From Dillenia suffruticosa (lineage: Eukaryota > Streptophyta > Magnoliopsida > Dilleniales > Dilleniaceae): a DNA stretch of 64,000 bases. A program made the position numbers and the translations under genes. Shown in pieces: positions 24,387 through 36,141 of the stretch (the stretch's first letter is position 1; each line of letters begins with the position of its first letter). The stretch lies in NCBI GenBank assembly GCA_033439265.1, contig JAVTVX010000012.1, positions 18,486,501 through 18,550,500 of the forward strand. Direction: 5' to 3'. The notes beneath the pieces are model-generated. The model searched no databases. It worked only from the letters and a program-made list of their open reading frames with translations, and was not told the DNA's origin.

Positions 24387-25250
24387 GGACTTTATTTCTA
24401 TTGCCCTTAATCCAAAGAAATTCGCTCTCTTGAAGGCAAAGGGATTAGAACAACCCGTCCGATCACAAATTTTTATCAAATTGTGGTTAAGTTTTAGCTA
24501 ATAAGTTATATGTGGTGTTAGATTACAAAATGTCTTGCAACCAAAGCGCTTTTTTGGAAGTAGACAAATTCTAGGTGAGGCTTTTATTGATAATGAGGTG
24601 TCAATTATGTTGAGAAGCATGAAAGGAGAGTAGTTCCAAATATAGTCTTTGAGAAAGGATATAATGTATTGATGCCCCCAAGATAATGTGTTGGAAAATA
24701 AGAGTTTTGATTTTCGTTGGATAAGATGGATAAGAAGGTGCTTAAGCTCGGCCAACTATCCTGTCATTTTTAATGGTAAGCCTAAAACTTGGTTCTTAGC
24801 CTCCTGTGGATTACGACATGAAGCCCTCTTTTCTTTTTTGTTTATACTCTCGTGGTAGACCCTTTGGGTAGGTTAATAAGAGAGGGCCTCGTATCAATGT
24901 TTTTTTTTTTGTTTTCCTGGTTTTAGGATAGGAGGCGACGATGTTTATGTTTTCGACCCTCCGTTTGTTTATGATACTCTCCTCTTTCTTAAAGAGGATA
25001 GTAAGGGTTTTAGAGACATGATTACCTTGCTTAACATCTTTGACTGTCTTCAGACTTTAAGATCAATATCGTCAAGAGTGAGAAACAGCAAATAAGCATG
25101 ATAGTATCCTCTTTCCAAGATATGATCTGGGACCAGTTTGTTCATGTCTGTGAGACAATGCATGATACATAAATGTGGCACATTTTTTTATCGAGTCAGA
25201 TGCAGCAGAAGCTTGCATATAGCATTTTACTTACCTAGTCAAACTTAAGA
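24387..25250 (+). mobile_element. L1-type LINE fragment (copy A)
   Basis: This is homologous to 53,565-54,425. Plus-strand RT relics include [18 protein letters not shown] near 24,470, [15 protein letters not shown] near 24,980 and TLLNIFDCLQTLRSI near 25,030. There are many stops. It is shared by both blocks and therefore older than the duplication. Confidence 0.75.
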
Positions 25251-25395
25251 TGGTTCAAAATTACCTGATCTGCATTTGGAACAAAACTTGTAAGGCCACA
25301 GTCCGAAAGGTGTGGATTGAGATCTGCATCTAGCAATATATTGGCTGATTTGAAATTTATATGAACAATTGACGGTGAGAAAACTTCATGCAGTA

Positions 25396-25935
25396 CCTGA
25401 AATGAAGTTCTTCTGAGTAAGAGGCAAACCATATAACCAATTCACACATACCATTTCAATCACATTTAAAAAGATTTATAGCATAAACCAGATCATCTTT
25501 TGGCCTATGTAAAATCTGGGCATGGTAAATAAGGTGGATAGGTTGCTGTAATGGAAACGAGAAAAGATAATTCTGAAGGCCAGTTTCTAGACAAGGAATC
25601 ATATAGATTACTGCACCACTGAATATGAACGCTAGACTGTCTATATGTTTATTGTGTTTACAAGATGGGACCAGTGTTTCACGATCACAAGGACCATACA
25701 ACCAATTTGCTTTACCCACAACTATTTTCAACCATACCCACAACATTATTAAAGTTCTACTCCTTTTCTTTTTCATCAAAGCATTCTTTTTCACACTATA
25801 ACATTCTTTTTAAACATGGAGCTACTGCTATGTTCCATTGTTTTGTTTGAGCACTTATCTTATTCCACACTTGTCAAGGACCTTCTCCCTAGGCCACACT
25901 TGACAGAACCATTGGTATGATACAATTTTGTTAGA
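25396..25935. other. Intronic DNA of the SRF pseudogene
   Basis: This aligns with 54,575-55,125 in block B. No separate feature is seen. Confidence 0.7.
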
Positions 25936-26484
25936 TCTCACCACAAAAAAATAGCGTTTTAGCCACAAATTTAACGACGGAAATTTTAAAAAATTTCATC
26001 GCTAAAAACATTAGCGACGGATTTAGCGACGAAAAATTTTTCGTCGCTAATAACGCGTTGCAAAAATTTAGCGACGAAAATTAGAAATCCGTCGCTAAAT
26101 TTAGCGACGAAAATCTGGAATCCGTCGCTAAATTTAGCAACAAATAAGTTTTCGTGGCTAAAATTCATCACAAAATTTAGCGACGAAAAATTATTCGTCG
26201 CTAAATTTAGCGACAGATAATTTTTATCGCTAAAATTCGTCGCTAATTTAGCGGAATACAAACTCGTCAAAAAATTATCCGTCGCTGAATTAGCGACGGA
26301 TTTGGAATCCGTCGCTAAAATCCGTCGCTGAATTAGCGACGGATTCCGAATCCGTCGCTAATTCCTGCCCATGAGCCTGCAAATCCACGTGCCCACCCAC
26401 CCCAGCACCAACCCAACCTGACCGCCCGAGCCAGCAGCATCAACTCTTAATTGCTGGAAAATGTCGCACTTCTGCCTCCACCGT

Positions 26485-26547
26485 GGTTCGAACTCCGAAC
26501 TCTTGCACGAACTCCTGCACACACGCAACCTGTAAACCACCGAGCCA
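26485..26547 (-). promoter_or_regulatory. tRNA-like Pol III A/B box pair, minus strand
   Basis: On the minus strand, TGGCTCGGTGG (26,547-26,537) fits box A (TRGCNNAGTGG, one mismatch), and AGTTCGAACC (26,494-26,485) is a good box B. A GC-richer stretch of about 110 bp follows downstream toward 26,365. Confidence 0.5.
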
Positions 26548-27124
26548 ACGATATTATTGTGATATAAAGTTTTTTTTTTATTATTTATTATCTTTTTTTT
26601 CACATTTTTCTAATAATAATAAAATAATATATAATAACAATTTAAAATAATAAATATAAAAACTTTTTTCTTTTATACCACCAACCTAAAATAATATTTA
26701 ATTAAAACTAATAAATATGATAATTTTTAATAAAATAAAAAATTATAAAATACTAATTTAAAATAAAATAATAAATTAATTAAAAAATATATTAATATTA
26801 TATTTTGATTTCTTCTTTTTTTCTTTATTTTATTATTTTATTATTCTTTTTCATTTTTATTTTATTTTTTTAATCCATAATTTAAAAATGTATCTTAAAA
26901 CTATAAAATTATAATTATCAATAAATTATAATATATTAATAATTTAAAAAATCTATATATTTAATCACAAAATATTTTTATTCAAATTTCAATAAATTTA
27001 TTATATATAAGAAATGAAAATAAAAAGAAAAAAAAAACCAAAAGAAAAAAAAAATAAGAATAGGAAACAAAAAGGTGGAAAAAAGAAAACAAAAATATCA
27101 TCACATATCACTAATACCAAGTGA

Positions 27125-27178
27125 TGGTGGAGTGGTGATTTGCTCAAATCCGAAATCGAAGGTCCAAGGTTCGAATCC
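27125..27178 (+). promoter_or_regulatory. tRNA-like Pol III A/B box pair, plus strand
   Basis: TGGTGGAGTGG (27,125-27,135) and GGTTCGAATCC (27,168-27,178) fit the box A and box B consensus of tRNA genes very well, at tRNA spacing. The 5' and 3' arms do not pair as a 7-bp acceptor stem, so this is a tRNA-derived module, not a tRNA gene. The GC-rich tract begins about 35 bp downstream. Confidence 0.55.
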
Positions 27179-27214
27179 CTCCATCTGCATGTCTTTTTAG
27201 AATTAAAACAAAGG

Positions 27215-27593
27215 GAACCCAGGCGCGGGCGCCCGCGCCTGCCTGCGTGGGCGCCCTTGCGCCTGCTGCAGGCACGCCCAGGGCAGGCGTGCCCGGGCGC
27301 GCGCGAGCGCCTGCCTGGGCGCGGGCGCCCGCGCGCCTGCCTGGGCGCCCGCGCGCCTGCCTGGGCGCCCAGGCAGGTACACCCAGGCTCGGGCGCGCAG
27401 GCAGGCACGCGCGGGCGTGCGCGCGCTCCTGCTGGGGCGCGGGCGCCCGCGCCTGCCTGCCTGGGCGCCCTCGTGCCTGGGCGCCCGCGCACCTGCCTAG
27501 GCACCCGCAAGCGCCGAGACAAGTGCGCGCAGGGCGCGGGCGCCCAGGCAGGCAGGCGCCCGTGCGTGCATGCGCCGGCGCTCGCGCAGGCAT
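27215..27593. repeat. Extreme GC-rich low-complexity tract in the CACTA element
   Basis: About 380 bp are made mostly of GGCGCCCGCGCCTGCCTGG-like units with short imperfect repeats, in a surrounding of very AT-rich DNA. Open frames occur on both strands because stop codons are rare at this composition. They have no protein-family character. Confidence 0.85.
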
Positions 27594-28446
27594 ATTAATA
27601 TTTAATTAAAAATTTTATATTATTGAATAAAATAATATAAATAAAATAAAATTACCTATACAATAATAAAAAATTTTAAATCAAACAAAAATAGTAAGAA
27701 AAATAATAAATTAATTAAAATATATATATAATTTAAATAAAATAAAATATATGGTTTTTTTAAGAATTAAATAACATTATTCTTCTAAAAAATGAAATAT
27801 AATATAATAAAATAAAATGTAAATTAAAATATTATAAAATAATAATATGATTTGTTAATACAAATTAATAAAATAAAATTAAAATAAAATAAAATTATAA
27901 TTAAAAGAATATAAAATTCAGCGACGGATTTGGGAATCCGTCGCTGAAATTATTAAAATAAAATAAAAATAAAATAAATTCAGCGACGGATTTTAATCCG
28001 TTGCTAAATTATCGGATATACGGATTGAGATTTTCATCTAGCGACGGAAAATAAATCCGTCGCTAAATTGATTTTTAACTTAAATATTACATAAAAGAAA
28101 AATAAAAATAAAAAAATAAAATTCTATTTAAAAAAGATTAAATTTTGAGACGAATTTTAAATTTGTGGCAAAATTTTGTCATATTTAGCAACGAAATTTG
28201 CAACAAAAAATTTTTTGTTCCCAATTAGCGACGAATTTAGTGACGAAAATTTTTTCGTCACTAATTAGCGACGAATTTTGCTACGAATGATGTGTCCGTC
28301 GCTAATTTAGCCACGACTTCCTGTTGCAAATTTTGTGGCAAATTAGCGACGAAAAAGTTTTTCGTCGCTAAATCTGTCGCAAAATATCGACGAATTTTTT
28401 CCATCGCGAAAATCCGTGGCTAAAACCGTGTTTTTTTGTAGTGTCT

Positions 28447-29292
28447 GTGACACTGTCACGAGGAGGAAACCCATATATACCATTCATTTAAACATCGGCG
28501 CGCATCGGCCAATAGTTGATCTGATTCTGTCCTAGCCTGCTACAAGCGGAAATGGTGTTTTCCTAAAACAGTAAAATAGTTCATCCTTATTTCTCTTTCT
28601 TATTCATTGTATAGAAGCTTCAAATCATTCATAAATACCACTAATGCAAAATAATTCTCTAACTTCAACACTTTAGCTCCTTTTTGGTGGGTTCCATACA
28701 GGTATAGCACTAGGATTTTTAGCAGGGACAAACAACCTCTGTTAAGTTTTGCTACTAGCCTTTTGAAAATTATTTTCCTCGGTTATGGACATTGTTGATT
28801 TCGTGAATCTTACAACAACGTAGTTCTTGTTTGTTTGCACCTCTTTTGTGCTATTTCCAGTTGTTTCTTTCCTAATTTCCCATCAATTTCTTTCCTACCA
28901 TTTATTTTCCCTTACCATTCTCCCAAATATAATGTAAAGCTTGGCTGACTATAATTGTAACCATGAATGTGTAGACTAAGCGAACATTAGTTTCAAGACA
29001 ACCTTCCGTATTTGTGTGAATGCGTTGGCTGACAAAAAATTTGTTCCAGGACAACCTTCAATGTTTCGACAACAAAAAAGGCCCTCCTTATCCACTAGAC
29101 ACATGCCTCATTTCTACGATACTACATTTTCATAAACCTACCGCTCCTAGTGAGGCACAAATAGGCACAGCAAATGGTGAAAAAATGATCAAGTGTAATG
29201 CTTTTCTCTTCTATTAACAAAGCCCTTTTCCCTGAATCTACTAGTTTAAAAGATCTCAGAAGTCACAAAATCCATTGATAAACTCTGGATTT
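28447..29292. other. Intronic DNA of the SRF pseudogene
   Basis: This aligns with 55,126-55,925 in block B and ends exactly at the copia insertion. No coding signal is seen. Confidence 0.7.
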
Positions 29293-29297
29293 AGGTA

Positions 29298-29732
29298 TGA
29301 AGGAATGAATGCCCACGTGGGGCATCTTTCCTTATTTGGAAAAATGAAATATCCCACTTTCCATATGCACAAATGGTAACTTATGGGATTTGAACTCCCT
29401 ACCATTTGTGGTGACGGAGACATATGGAAACTAGGGGCAAAACCCTAGAAAACACAACCATTGCAAAAAGATTGTGAGGAGACAATTGAGAGAAAGAGGG
29501 AAAAATTCTGCGAAGAGAATTTGTCACCGGATTCGATTGAGGGGTCGTGGTGCTGCGGTGATAGCTCATCTTTTGTGGTTATCATCCCGACTGCGAGGTC
29601 GATTGATCGAGGTTCGCGGTTCCCCAGATTAATTTGCAATCTACTTTTGAGGTATGCCCAAAAACCCTAACCTTTTATGATTCCGAAAATATTTGCACGC
29701 TTCCGCATGTGTATGTGCATATAAATCCAACA
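29298..29732 (+). repeat. 5' LTR of the copia element
   Basis: This 435-bp repeat starts TGAAGG and ends CCAACA. It is almost identical to 36,142-36,576. Open frames inside it, in both orientations, are incidental and recur in both LTRs. Confidence 0.95.
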
Positions 29733-29733
29733 T

Positions 29734-29744
29734 TGGTATCAGAG
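29734..29744 (+). other. Primer-binding site of the copia element
   Basis: TGGTATCAGAG, complementary to the 3' end of initiator tRNA-Met, starts two bases after the left LTR. This is the usual position in Ty1/copia elements. Confidence 0.9.
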
Positions 29745-31001
29745 ACAGGTTGAATTTATTAAAATTATTTTCGGAATATTTTTTTGGGTATAAAAATATG
29801 GGGTTGCAAAAATGGGTTTCGGATCACGGATGAGTTTCGTGAATCCGAATATACCGTGACGTTACCCATGTCACGTAGATCTCAAATATATTTTTTCCTG
29901 AATTTTTGGAGCATGTTTAAGCCATGAAAATTGAAGTTAAAGTTTTCGGCCCTAAGGGTGCCCAAAACTTAAAAACCTAGATCTATCCGTGTAGAGGGAT
30001 CATTGATCTAAATAAATGGCATATTAGTGTTCCATGTGCATGGATCTACGTTTTGACATGCATTTTGCATTGATTGGCTGCCGGAAACTGGGATTTCCGG
30101 CGAGGCCGCGGAGGGCCAAAATTTGGACAAATGATTCGCCGTGTTTAGGGCTTGAATCATTCAAAAAAAAACGAGTTCCAAATATATGTGGGAAGTCCAA
30201 ATATTTTTTTCGGCAGAAACCGTCGTAAAAATTAGCCGGAAATGGGTTTTCGGAGAATCGGGTCGAAAAACCCGTTGCAGGACCCGTTGGACGAAGAAGA
30301 AGAAGCCCAGACCCGCGGGCGCGTGAAGAGCACGCGCCAGAGGACGCGTCCAGCAGGCGCGTGCATGGCACTCGCCACACAGGCGCGTGAAGCGGATGGC
30401 GGTGTGGAGGTCGGGTCGGACCCTGACCCGGACCGACCCGCTACCGACCCGACCGGGTCAGACCCGGACCGTTGACCGGGCGGTCGGGTCAACCCTGACC
30501 CGTTGACCGACCCGGTCGGACCCGGCTCAGGGGCGGCTCAGCGCGTGAGGCGCGTGAGCCACGCGCTGCGACTGGGTGCGCGTGAGCCAAGCCGCGCGTG
30601 GCGCGTGGCAGCGCGTGAGCAGCGCGCCGCGCGTCTGGCGCGTGCAGCAGGCTGCCGCCGGCGCGTGGATGCGCGTGGCGGCGCGTGAGGTACACCTCCG
30701 GCGAGCGGCGGCGCGTGGGGAACCCCGGCGGCGCGTCAGGTCGTCCAAAATTGATTTTTTCAATTTTTTTGGGGGTCCTATGTGCATATTTGTGACTATT
30801 TGTGGGATTTTGTGCACCGAATTAAAGTCCGGATGATGAGATGAGGTCCCGGGTTGTGGTGTATGGTGTCCGTTGACTCATATGCTCACTTTGGGGTCAA
30901 TACTCGATTCATTTTGGATTGTTAATTCGTAGGGTGTACGAAATTGTGAAAATAAGCATTATTAGTCACTAACGTCTCTTTCTTTCTGTGTGACAGAGAC
31001 A

Positions 31002-34000
31002 ATGGCTGCGACAAAAAATATCGTACTTGATCTCGTTAAGGGAGACAAGTTGAACGGTGACAATTATGAGATTTGGCACCGTAAAGTTCAATTTGTCTTC
31101 GAGGAGCAGGACCTAGCGGAGGTTCTCTTACACGAGATGACAGACCCCGGGGTGGGTGATACGCCTCAGGCGAAACTGGATGAGGAGGCGTATCGTGCAT
31201 GGAAGAAGAAGGATGGCCAAGCTAGGGTCATCCTCCTTAGCAGCATGCACGATGATCTGATTCCAGTGTACGAGCAGTATCCTACTGCGATGTCGGTTTG
31301 GAGTGCTCTGAGAGAGCACCTTGGCTCCCGGTCAGCTCCTAAGCTGAGGATGCTGACTTATAGGTTTATTACCTATAAGAAGAGACCCGATCATAGCATG
31401 AAACAGCATTTAATACATATGTCAAGTATGATCGCTTCTTTAAAGAACATGGGGGAGCCAATGTCTGATGAGCTTCAGGTACTGGGAGTAATCCAGTCCT
31501 TGCCTGACTCCTGGGATGTTGTAAAGACCTACCTCACGCACACTGAGAGTATTCGTACTTTCATGGACGTGCGTAGGCATTGTGAGCTCGAGGAGGAGCG
31601 CCAGGAGGTGGCTAGGTCGGTTTCTGGTCATACCTATGTGGCGGAGTCGAGTAAGGGCTCCAAGGGCGTCAAGCGTAAATGGCGCAAATATGACAAGAAA
31701 CCTAGCCAGGCTAAGAGGAAGCCAGCAGCGAAAACTGTTGATAGAGGGCAGACACGAAAGAAGAAGGAGCTCGATAAGAGCAAAGTCCAATGCTACGTTT
31801 GTGGCAAATCTGGGCATTTCGCTCGCGAGTGTGGCGAGCGAAAGGTATGTCCTTCTTCTTTACATGGTATGAGTTATGTTTCATCCACTGTGATGCTTAC
31901 TAACTCTTCTCCTTTGTGGATTGTAGACTCAGGAGCCACCGACCATGTAGCTCGAGATAGGAGCGCATATGTGGAGTTCCGCCGATTGAGTCCCCAAGCG
32001 AGGAGGTTGTACGTGGGGAACGGAGCATTTGTGGTTGTGAAGGGGATTGGTACATGCAAGCTGATGCTGCCAAGTAACCAAGTCCTATACCTGCATCATG
32101 TGTTGTATGCTCCCGAGATTCGGCGGAATCTCATTTCTGTCCTTTGTTTAGATCGTTTAGGATACTCTATCATTTTCAGAAATTTGAGTGTTTCTGTCAT
32201 TTACGATAACTCTGTTTTATGTACTGGTTTAGTCCATGATGGACTTTATGCGTTGGATTTGGTTTCCTTTAATAAAATTTCTGATTTGTCTTCTATTGCG
32301 TATACATCTGATAGCGTAGTTGATGATGTTTCAATTTGGCATAGTAGACTTGGCCACATAGGGCAAGAGAGAATGAACCGGTTAGCTACGAGTGGCTTGT
32401 TGGGCCCGCTAACCCGGATCGAGTTGCCCTTATGTGAGTTTTGCCTAGCCGGCAAAGCGACGAGGAAACCATTTGGAAAAGCAATGAGGGCTGGGACCCC
32501 ATTGCAATTGATCCACTCCGATATTTGTGGACCTATGAATGTGAGAGCCCGAAACGGAGCCACGTATTTCATTACGTTCATAGATGATTACACGCGTTTC
32601 GGTTACGTCTACCTTATCTCGCACAAGTCTGAGACATTAAATTGCTTCAGGAGGTTTATTAGCGAGGTAGAAAACCAGTTAGACTTGAGAATTAAAACTC
32701 TCAGAACCGATAGAGGACGTGAGTACTTGTCTGAAGAGTTTAAAGAGCTCTGTTTCGAGAAGGGCATTACGAGACAGTTGACTATTCCTGCTACTCCCCA
32801 GCAGAACGGGGTAGCTGAGAGAAGGAATAGGACTTTGTTGGAGATGGTAAGATCGATGATGGCGTAGGCCAATTTGGCTATCTCTCATTGGGGAGACGCA
32901 TTGTTGACTGCCGCCTACGTTCTTAACCGTGTTCCAACCAAGTCCGTAGTCAGTACCCCATACGAGCTTTGGACAGGGAGGCAGCCTGACCTTAGCCATT
33001 TGAGACCATGGGGTTGTGCCGCATACGTTCACGATTCCTCGCACCCACACGGCAAGTTAGGCCCACGAGGAAAGAAATGTATCTTTGTAAGGTACTCTGA
33101 ACATTCTAAGGGACATGTGTTCCTAGGTGAACGTACTGATGGCACGGTCTCCGAGATTGAATCTCGTAATGCTACGTTCCTGGAAAAGGATTTCCCTAAG
33201 AGAGGCGAAATTGACCAGGATTTCACATTTTATGAGATGGGTGAGCCTGACGGCCCAAATGAGCCCAGGGGAGGGACCCAAGAGCCTACAATGGATCTTG
33301 GTCCTAGTGGGAGTAACCCATCTCGAGGTGAGGAGGCTCCTCCTCCTCGTAGGAGTAGTCGGGGACATGTACCCCGACGTCATTTTCCGATAGAGGATGA
33401 GATCCTCATCGTGACTCCTGAGGATGATGAAGAACCTCAAACCTTTGAGAAGGCTCTCGAGAGTCCTATGAGGGACCAATGGCTAGAGGCCATGAAAGAG
33501 GAGATGGAATCAATGAGGGTCAACGGGGTCTGGGACCTAGTTGACCTACCTGAGGATAGAAGGGCCATAGGGAACAAGTGGGTTCTCAAAATCAAGAGGA
33601 AGGCCGACGGATCGGTGGAAAGATACAAAGCCCGTCTAGTAGCCAAGGGTTACACACAGACAAAGGGCATTGATTACGAGGAGACTTTCTCCCCCGTAGT
33701 CAAATTTACATCGATCCGTCTACTCTTGGCGATTGTCGCGAGCATGGATCTAGAGTTGCATCAGATGGATGTAAAAACCGCTTTCCTTAATGGAAATCTG
33801 GATGAGGAGATCTACATAGAGCAGCCCTCTGGGTTCGTTCTAGTAGGTCATGAGGACAAGGTCTGTCGACTTCGGAAGTCGATATATGGCCTAAAGCAAT
33901 CATCCAGGCGGTGGTACCTAAGATTCCACGAGGAGGTGATATCTTATGGCTTTACAATGATCGAGGAGGATCATTGTGTTTACTTGATACGATCTGATAA

Positions 34001-34997
34001 CTCTTTTGTGATCCTGTCCCTGTATGTGGACGATATACTGTTGGCTGGGAACAACATTCAGTATATGATGACGATCAAGGCATGGTTGTCATTGAGCTTC
34101 GACATGATCGACATGGGTGAAGCTGAGTTCATCCTTGGAGTTAAGATCCAGAGAGATCGATCGAGAAGAATGTTGGCTCTTTCACAAGAGTCCTACATTA
34201 AGAAAATTCTCGAACGCTTTGGGATGAGTGATTGTAATCCCATTGATACTCCAATCGCCAAGTGTGATGGTCTGAGTCTTGAGATGTGCCCGAAAACTCA
34301 GGAAGATATAAGGGAGATGCGAAAAATCCCTTATTCCAGCGCAGTGGGAAGTCTAATGTATGCGATGTTGTGTACACGACCAGACATATGTTACGCAGTC
34401 GGTCTGGTGAGTAGATATCAATCAAATCCTGGAAGGGGTCACTGGAGAGCAGTGAAAAGGATTTTTCGATATCTCAAGGGAACTGCGAGCTACTCCTTGT
34501 GTTATGGGAGAGGGGATTTGCGCCTCATAGGATATTCAGACGCCGACTGGGGCGGTGATCTGGATAAGCGCAAATCGACATCAGGTTTTGCATTCTTGCT
34601 CAATGGCGGTGCCATTTCTTGGAGCAGCAAGAAGCAGACCTGTGTAGCGTTATCTACGATGGAGGCTGAGTTCGTGGCTTGCTCAGTCGCAGTTCAGGAG
34701 AGTGTTTGGCTCCGAAGACTATTAGATGACTTAGGGGTTGTGGCTGATAGTGGGAGACCAGTGATGATTTACTGTGATAATCAGGCTGCTATCGCCTATA
34801 CTCGAGACCCTAAGTATCATAGTAGGACCAAACACATAGACACCAGATATAATTTTGTTAGAGACATCATCGAGAAGGGTGAAGTGACCGTCAAGTACAT
34901 CTCGACACATTGCATGGTGGCTGACCCCTTCACCAAACCCATCACTAGAGACTCATTTAAAGCACATAGAGAGTCATTGGGTTTGGGAATATTTTGA
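31002..34997 (+). pseudogene. copia gag-pol coding region
   Basis: The region is read from the ATG at 31,002, where the sequence MAATKNIVLDLVKGDKL begins. Domains appear in order. Gag ends in a zinc knuckle CYVCGKSGHFARECGE near 31,790. The protease has WIVDSGATDH near 31,920. The integrase has HHCC-type zinc binding (HSRLGHIG, then CEFCLAGKATRKPF, near 32,340-32,470) followed by the D, D, E core (IHSDICGPM, TDRGREYLSEEF). The reverse transcriptase has YVDDILLAGN near 34,025. RNase H has GYSDADWGGD near 34,525 and a C-terminal KHIDTRYNFVRD. The layout is that of one polyprotein. About one break is present overall. Confidence 0.9.
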
Positions 34998-36128
34998 TTT
35001 TTCTCATTGTACTAAACTGACGATGTGATGCTTATTATATTTTTATATATGATTTTGTGCATTATTCAGTCACATTAATATTTTCTTAAATAATGCACTT
35101 ATTTATATCATGTATATTTTGATGTGATAAAATATATGTCAGGCAGGTGAGGTCGACTCTCTCACACGAGCGACCACCTCCAACTCTGAGTGAGTGGAGA
35201 TGAGACAGTTTCTAGTCGTAAGAGGCATTGAGAGTGGCCCAACTAGAACAAAAGTCGCCCTGATACGTGTTCAGGATGAGGTCATTTGGGATATGACCGA
35301 CATGGAAATACCCACATCCATGTTGCCTGTGAGTAGCCAGATTTGAGATCTCAGACATCACCTGCGATAGTGATATTGTCTCTGAGACACTCTCTCTGAG
35401 ATCTCTGGGTAGAGTCTTATGTGTAGACTGAGTCCCGTATCTGCACAGTGTTAAGAAATCTGACATATGCCCTTTTGAGAAATAAGGGATTAACACTGTG
35501 GCGCGCGTTTCATACCGCGTGTGATGACGACTAGGGATAGTGGGAGCAATTATATGAGACGATGATCTAATCATGATCCCCGTTCCCACTGTGTGAGACC
35601 CGAGATCCATTGCGTGGGATCTCAAGTACCCTTATTTTACTTTCGACTGTGTCTAGAAGTCTTGATTCAGTGTTTGCTACTTTAGTCTGTTTACCTATGG
35701 CCCGGAAGATAAATTGAGGTCTAAGGGGCAGGTCTAGGAAAGCAGCTGAATTGAGATCGATGGATTCGAGTTTGGGAAAGGAAGACCAATCTACATTACA
35801 TCGTTGTGTAGTATTCACCGACCGGTCTGTTACGTATATCCACGTTGGGATAAAAACGTAATAGTGAATACACATTCGAGGATATATTGGGGATGACTTT
35901 CGATGAGGAAAGTGACTCGAAGGATGTAAATGTGATGAGTCTGGGGTACAGCGAGATGTTTTATTATTAACGACGACTCCTCGAACATCCTAACAGGTGT
36001 ATCGAGAAGTCTTTATTTGCAGGTGTACTCGCCAGTCGCACGACACCCAATCTAGTATGAAAATCCAGAAGGGTGATACAGGAGATCGCATGAGCTGTGA
36101 TCTCGTGATGGATAAAAATGCCCTCGTG

Positions 36129-36141
36129 TGCAAGTGGGAGA
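36129..36141 (+). other. Polypurine tract of the copia element
   Basis: A purine-rich GTGCAAGTGGGAGA-type run sits directly before the right LTR, the expected plus-strand priming site. Confidence 0.7.

Larger units (their letters stand above)
25939..28443. mobile_element. CACTA-type non-autonomous transposon, complete
   Basis: The element starts CACCACAAAAAAATAGCG (a variant of CACTAC) and ends GTGTTTTTTTGTAGTG. It is flanked by the 3-bp duplication TCT (25,936-25,938 and 28,444-28,446). Block B shows the empty site GTTAGATTTGTGACAC at about 55,125. Dense arrays of TTAGCGACG/CGTCGCTAA repeats lie at both ends (25,970-26,360 and 27,915-28,430). The interior has two opposed tRNA-like modules and an extreme GC-rich tract at 27,215-27,593. 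No transposase is present. Confidence 0.9.

Noticed and set aside
27119-27190. A genuine tRNA gene
   Set aside because: Boxes A and B are excellent, but the flanks do not form a 7-bp acceptor stem and no anticodon arm is convincing.
27001-27609. Several long overlapping open frames on both strands rich in Ala, Arg, Gly and Pro
   Set aside because: They exist because the tract is extremely GC-rich and repetitive. Frames on both strands stay open and none resembles a protein family.
25939-28443. Possible CRISPR-like array of regularly recurring TTAGCGACGGA motifs
   Set aside because: The motifs occur in both orientations at irregular spacing near the ends of CACTA elements, as subterminal repeats do. 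The DNA is from a plant nucleus.
29445-29670. Small open frames repeated identically at 36,289-36,514
   Set aside because: They are inside the two LTRs and are duplicated with them. No evidence of coding.
30024-30836. Open frames rich in Arg, Ala and Gly on both strands
   Set aside because: They lie in the GC-rich untranslated leader of the copia element and show no domain or conserved start.
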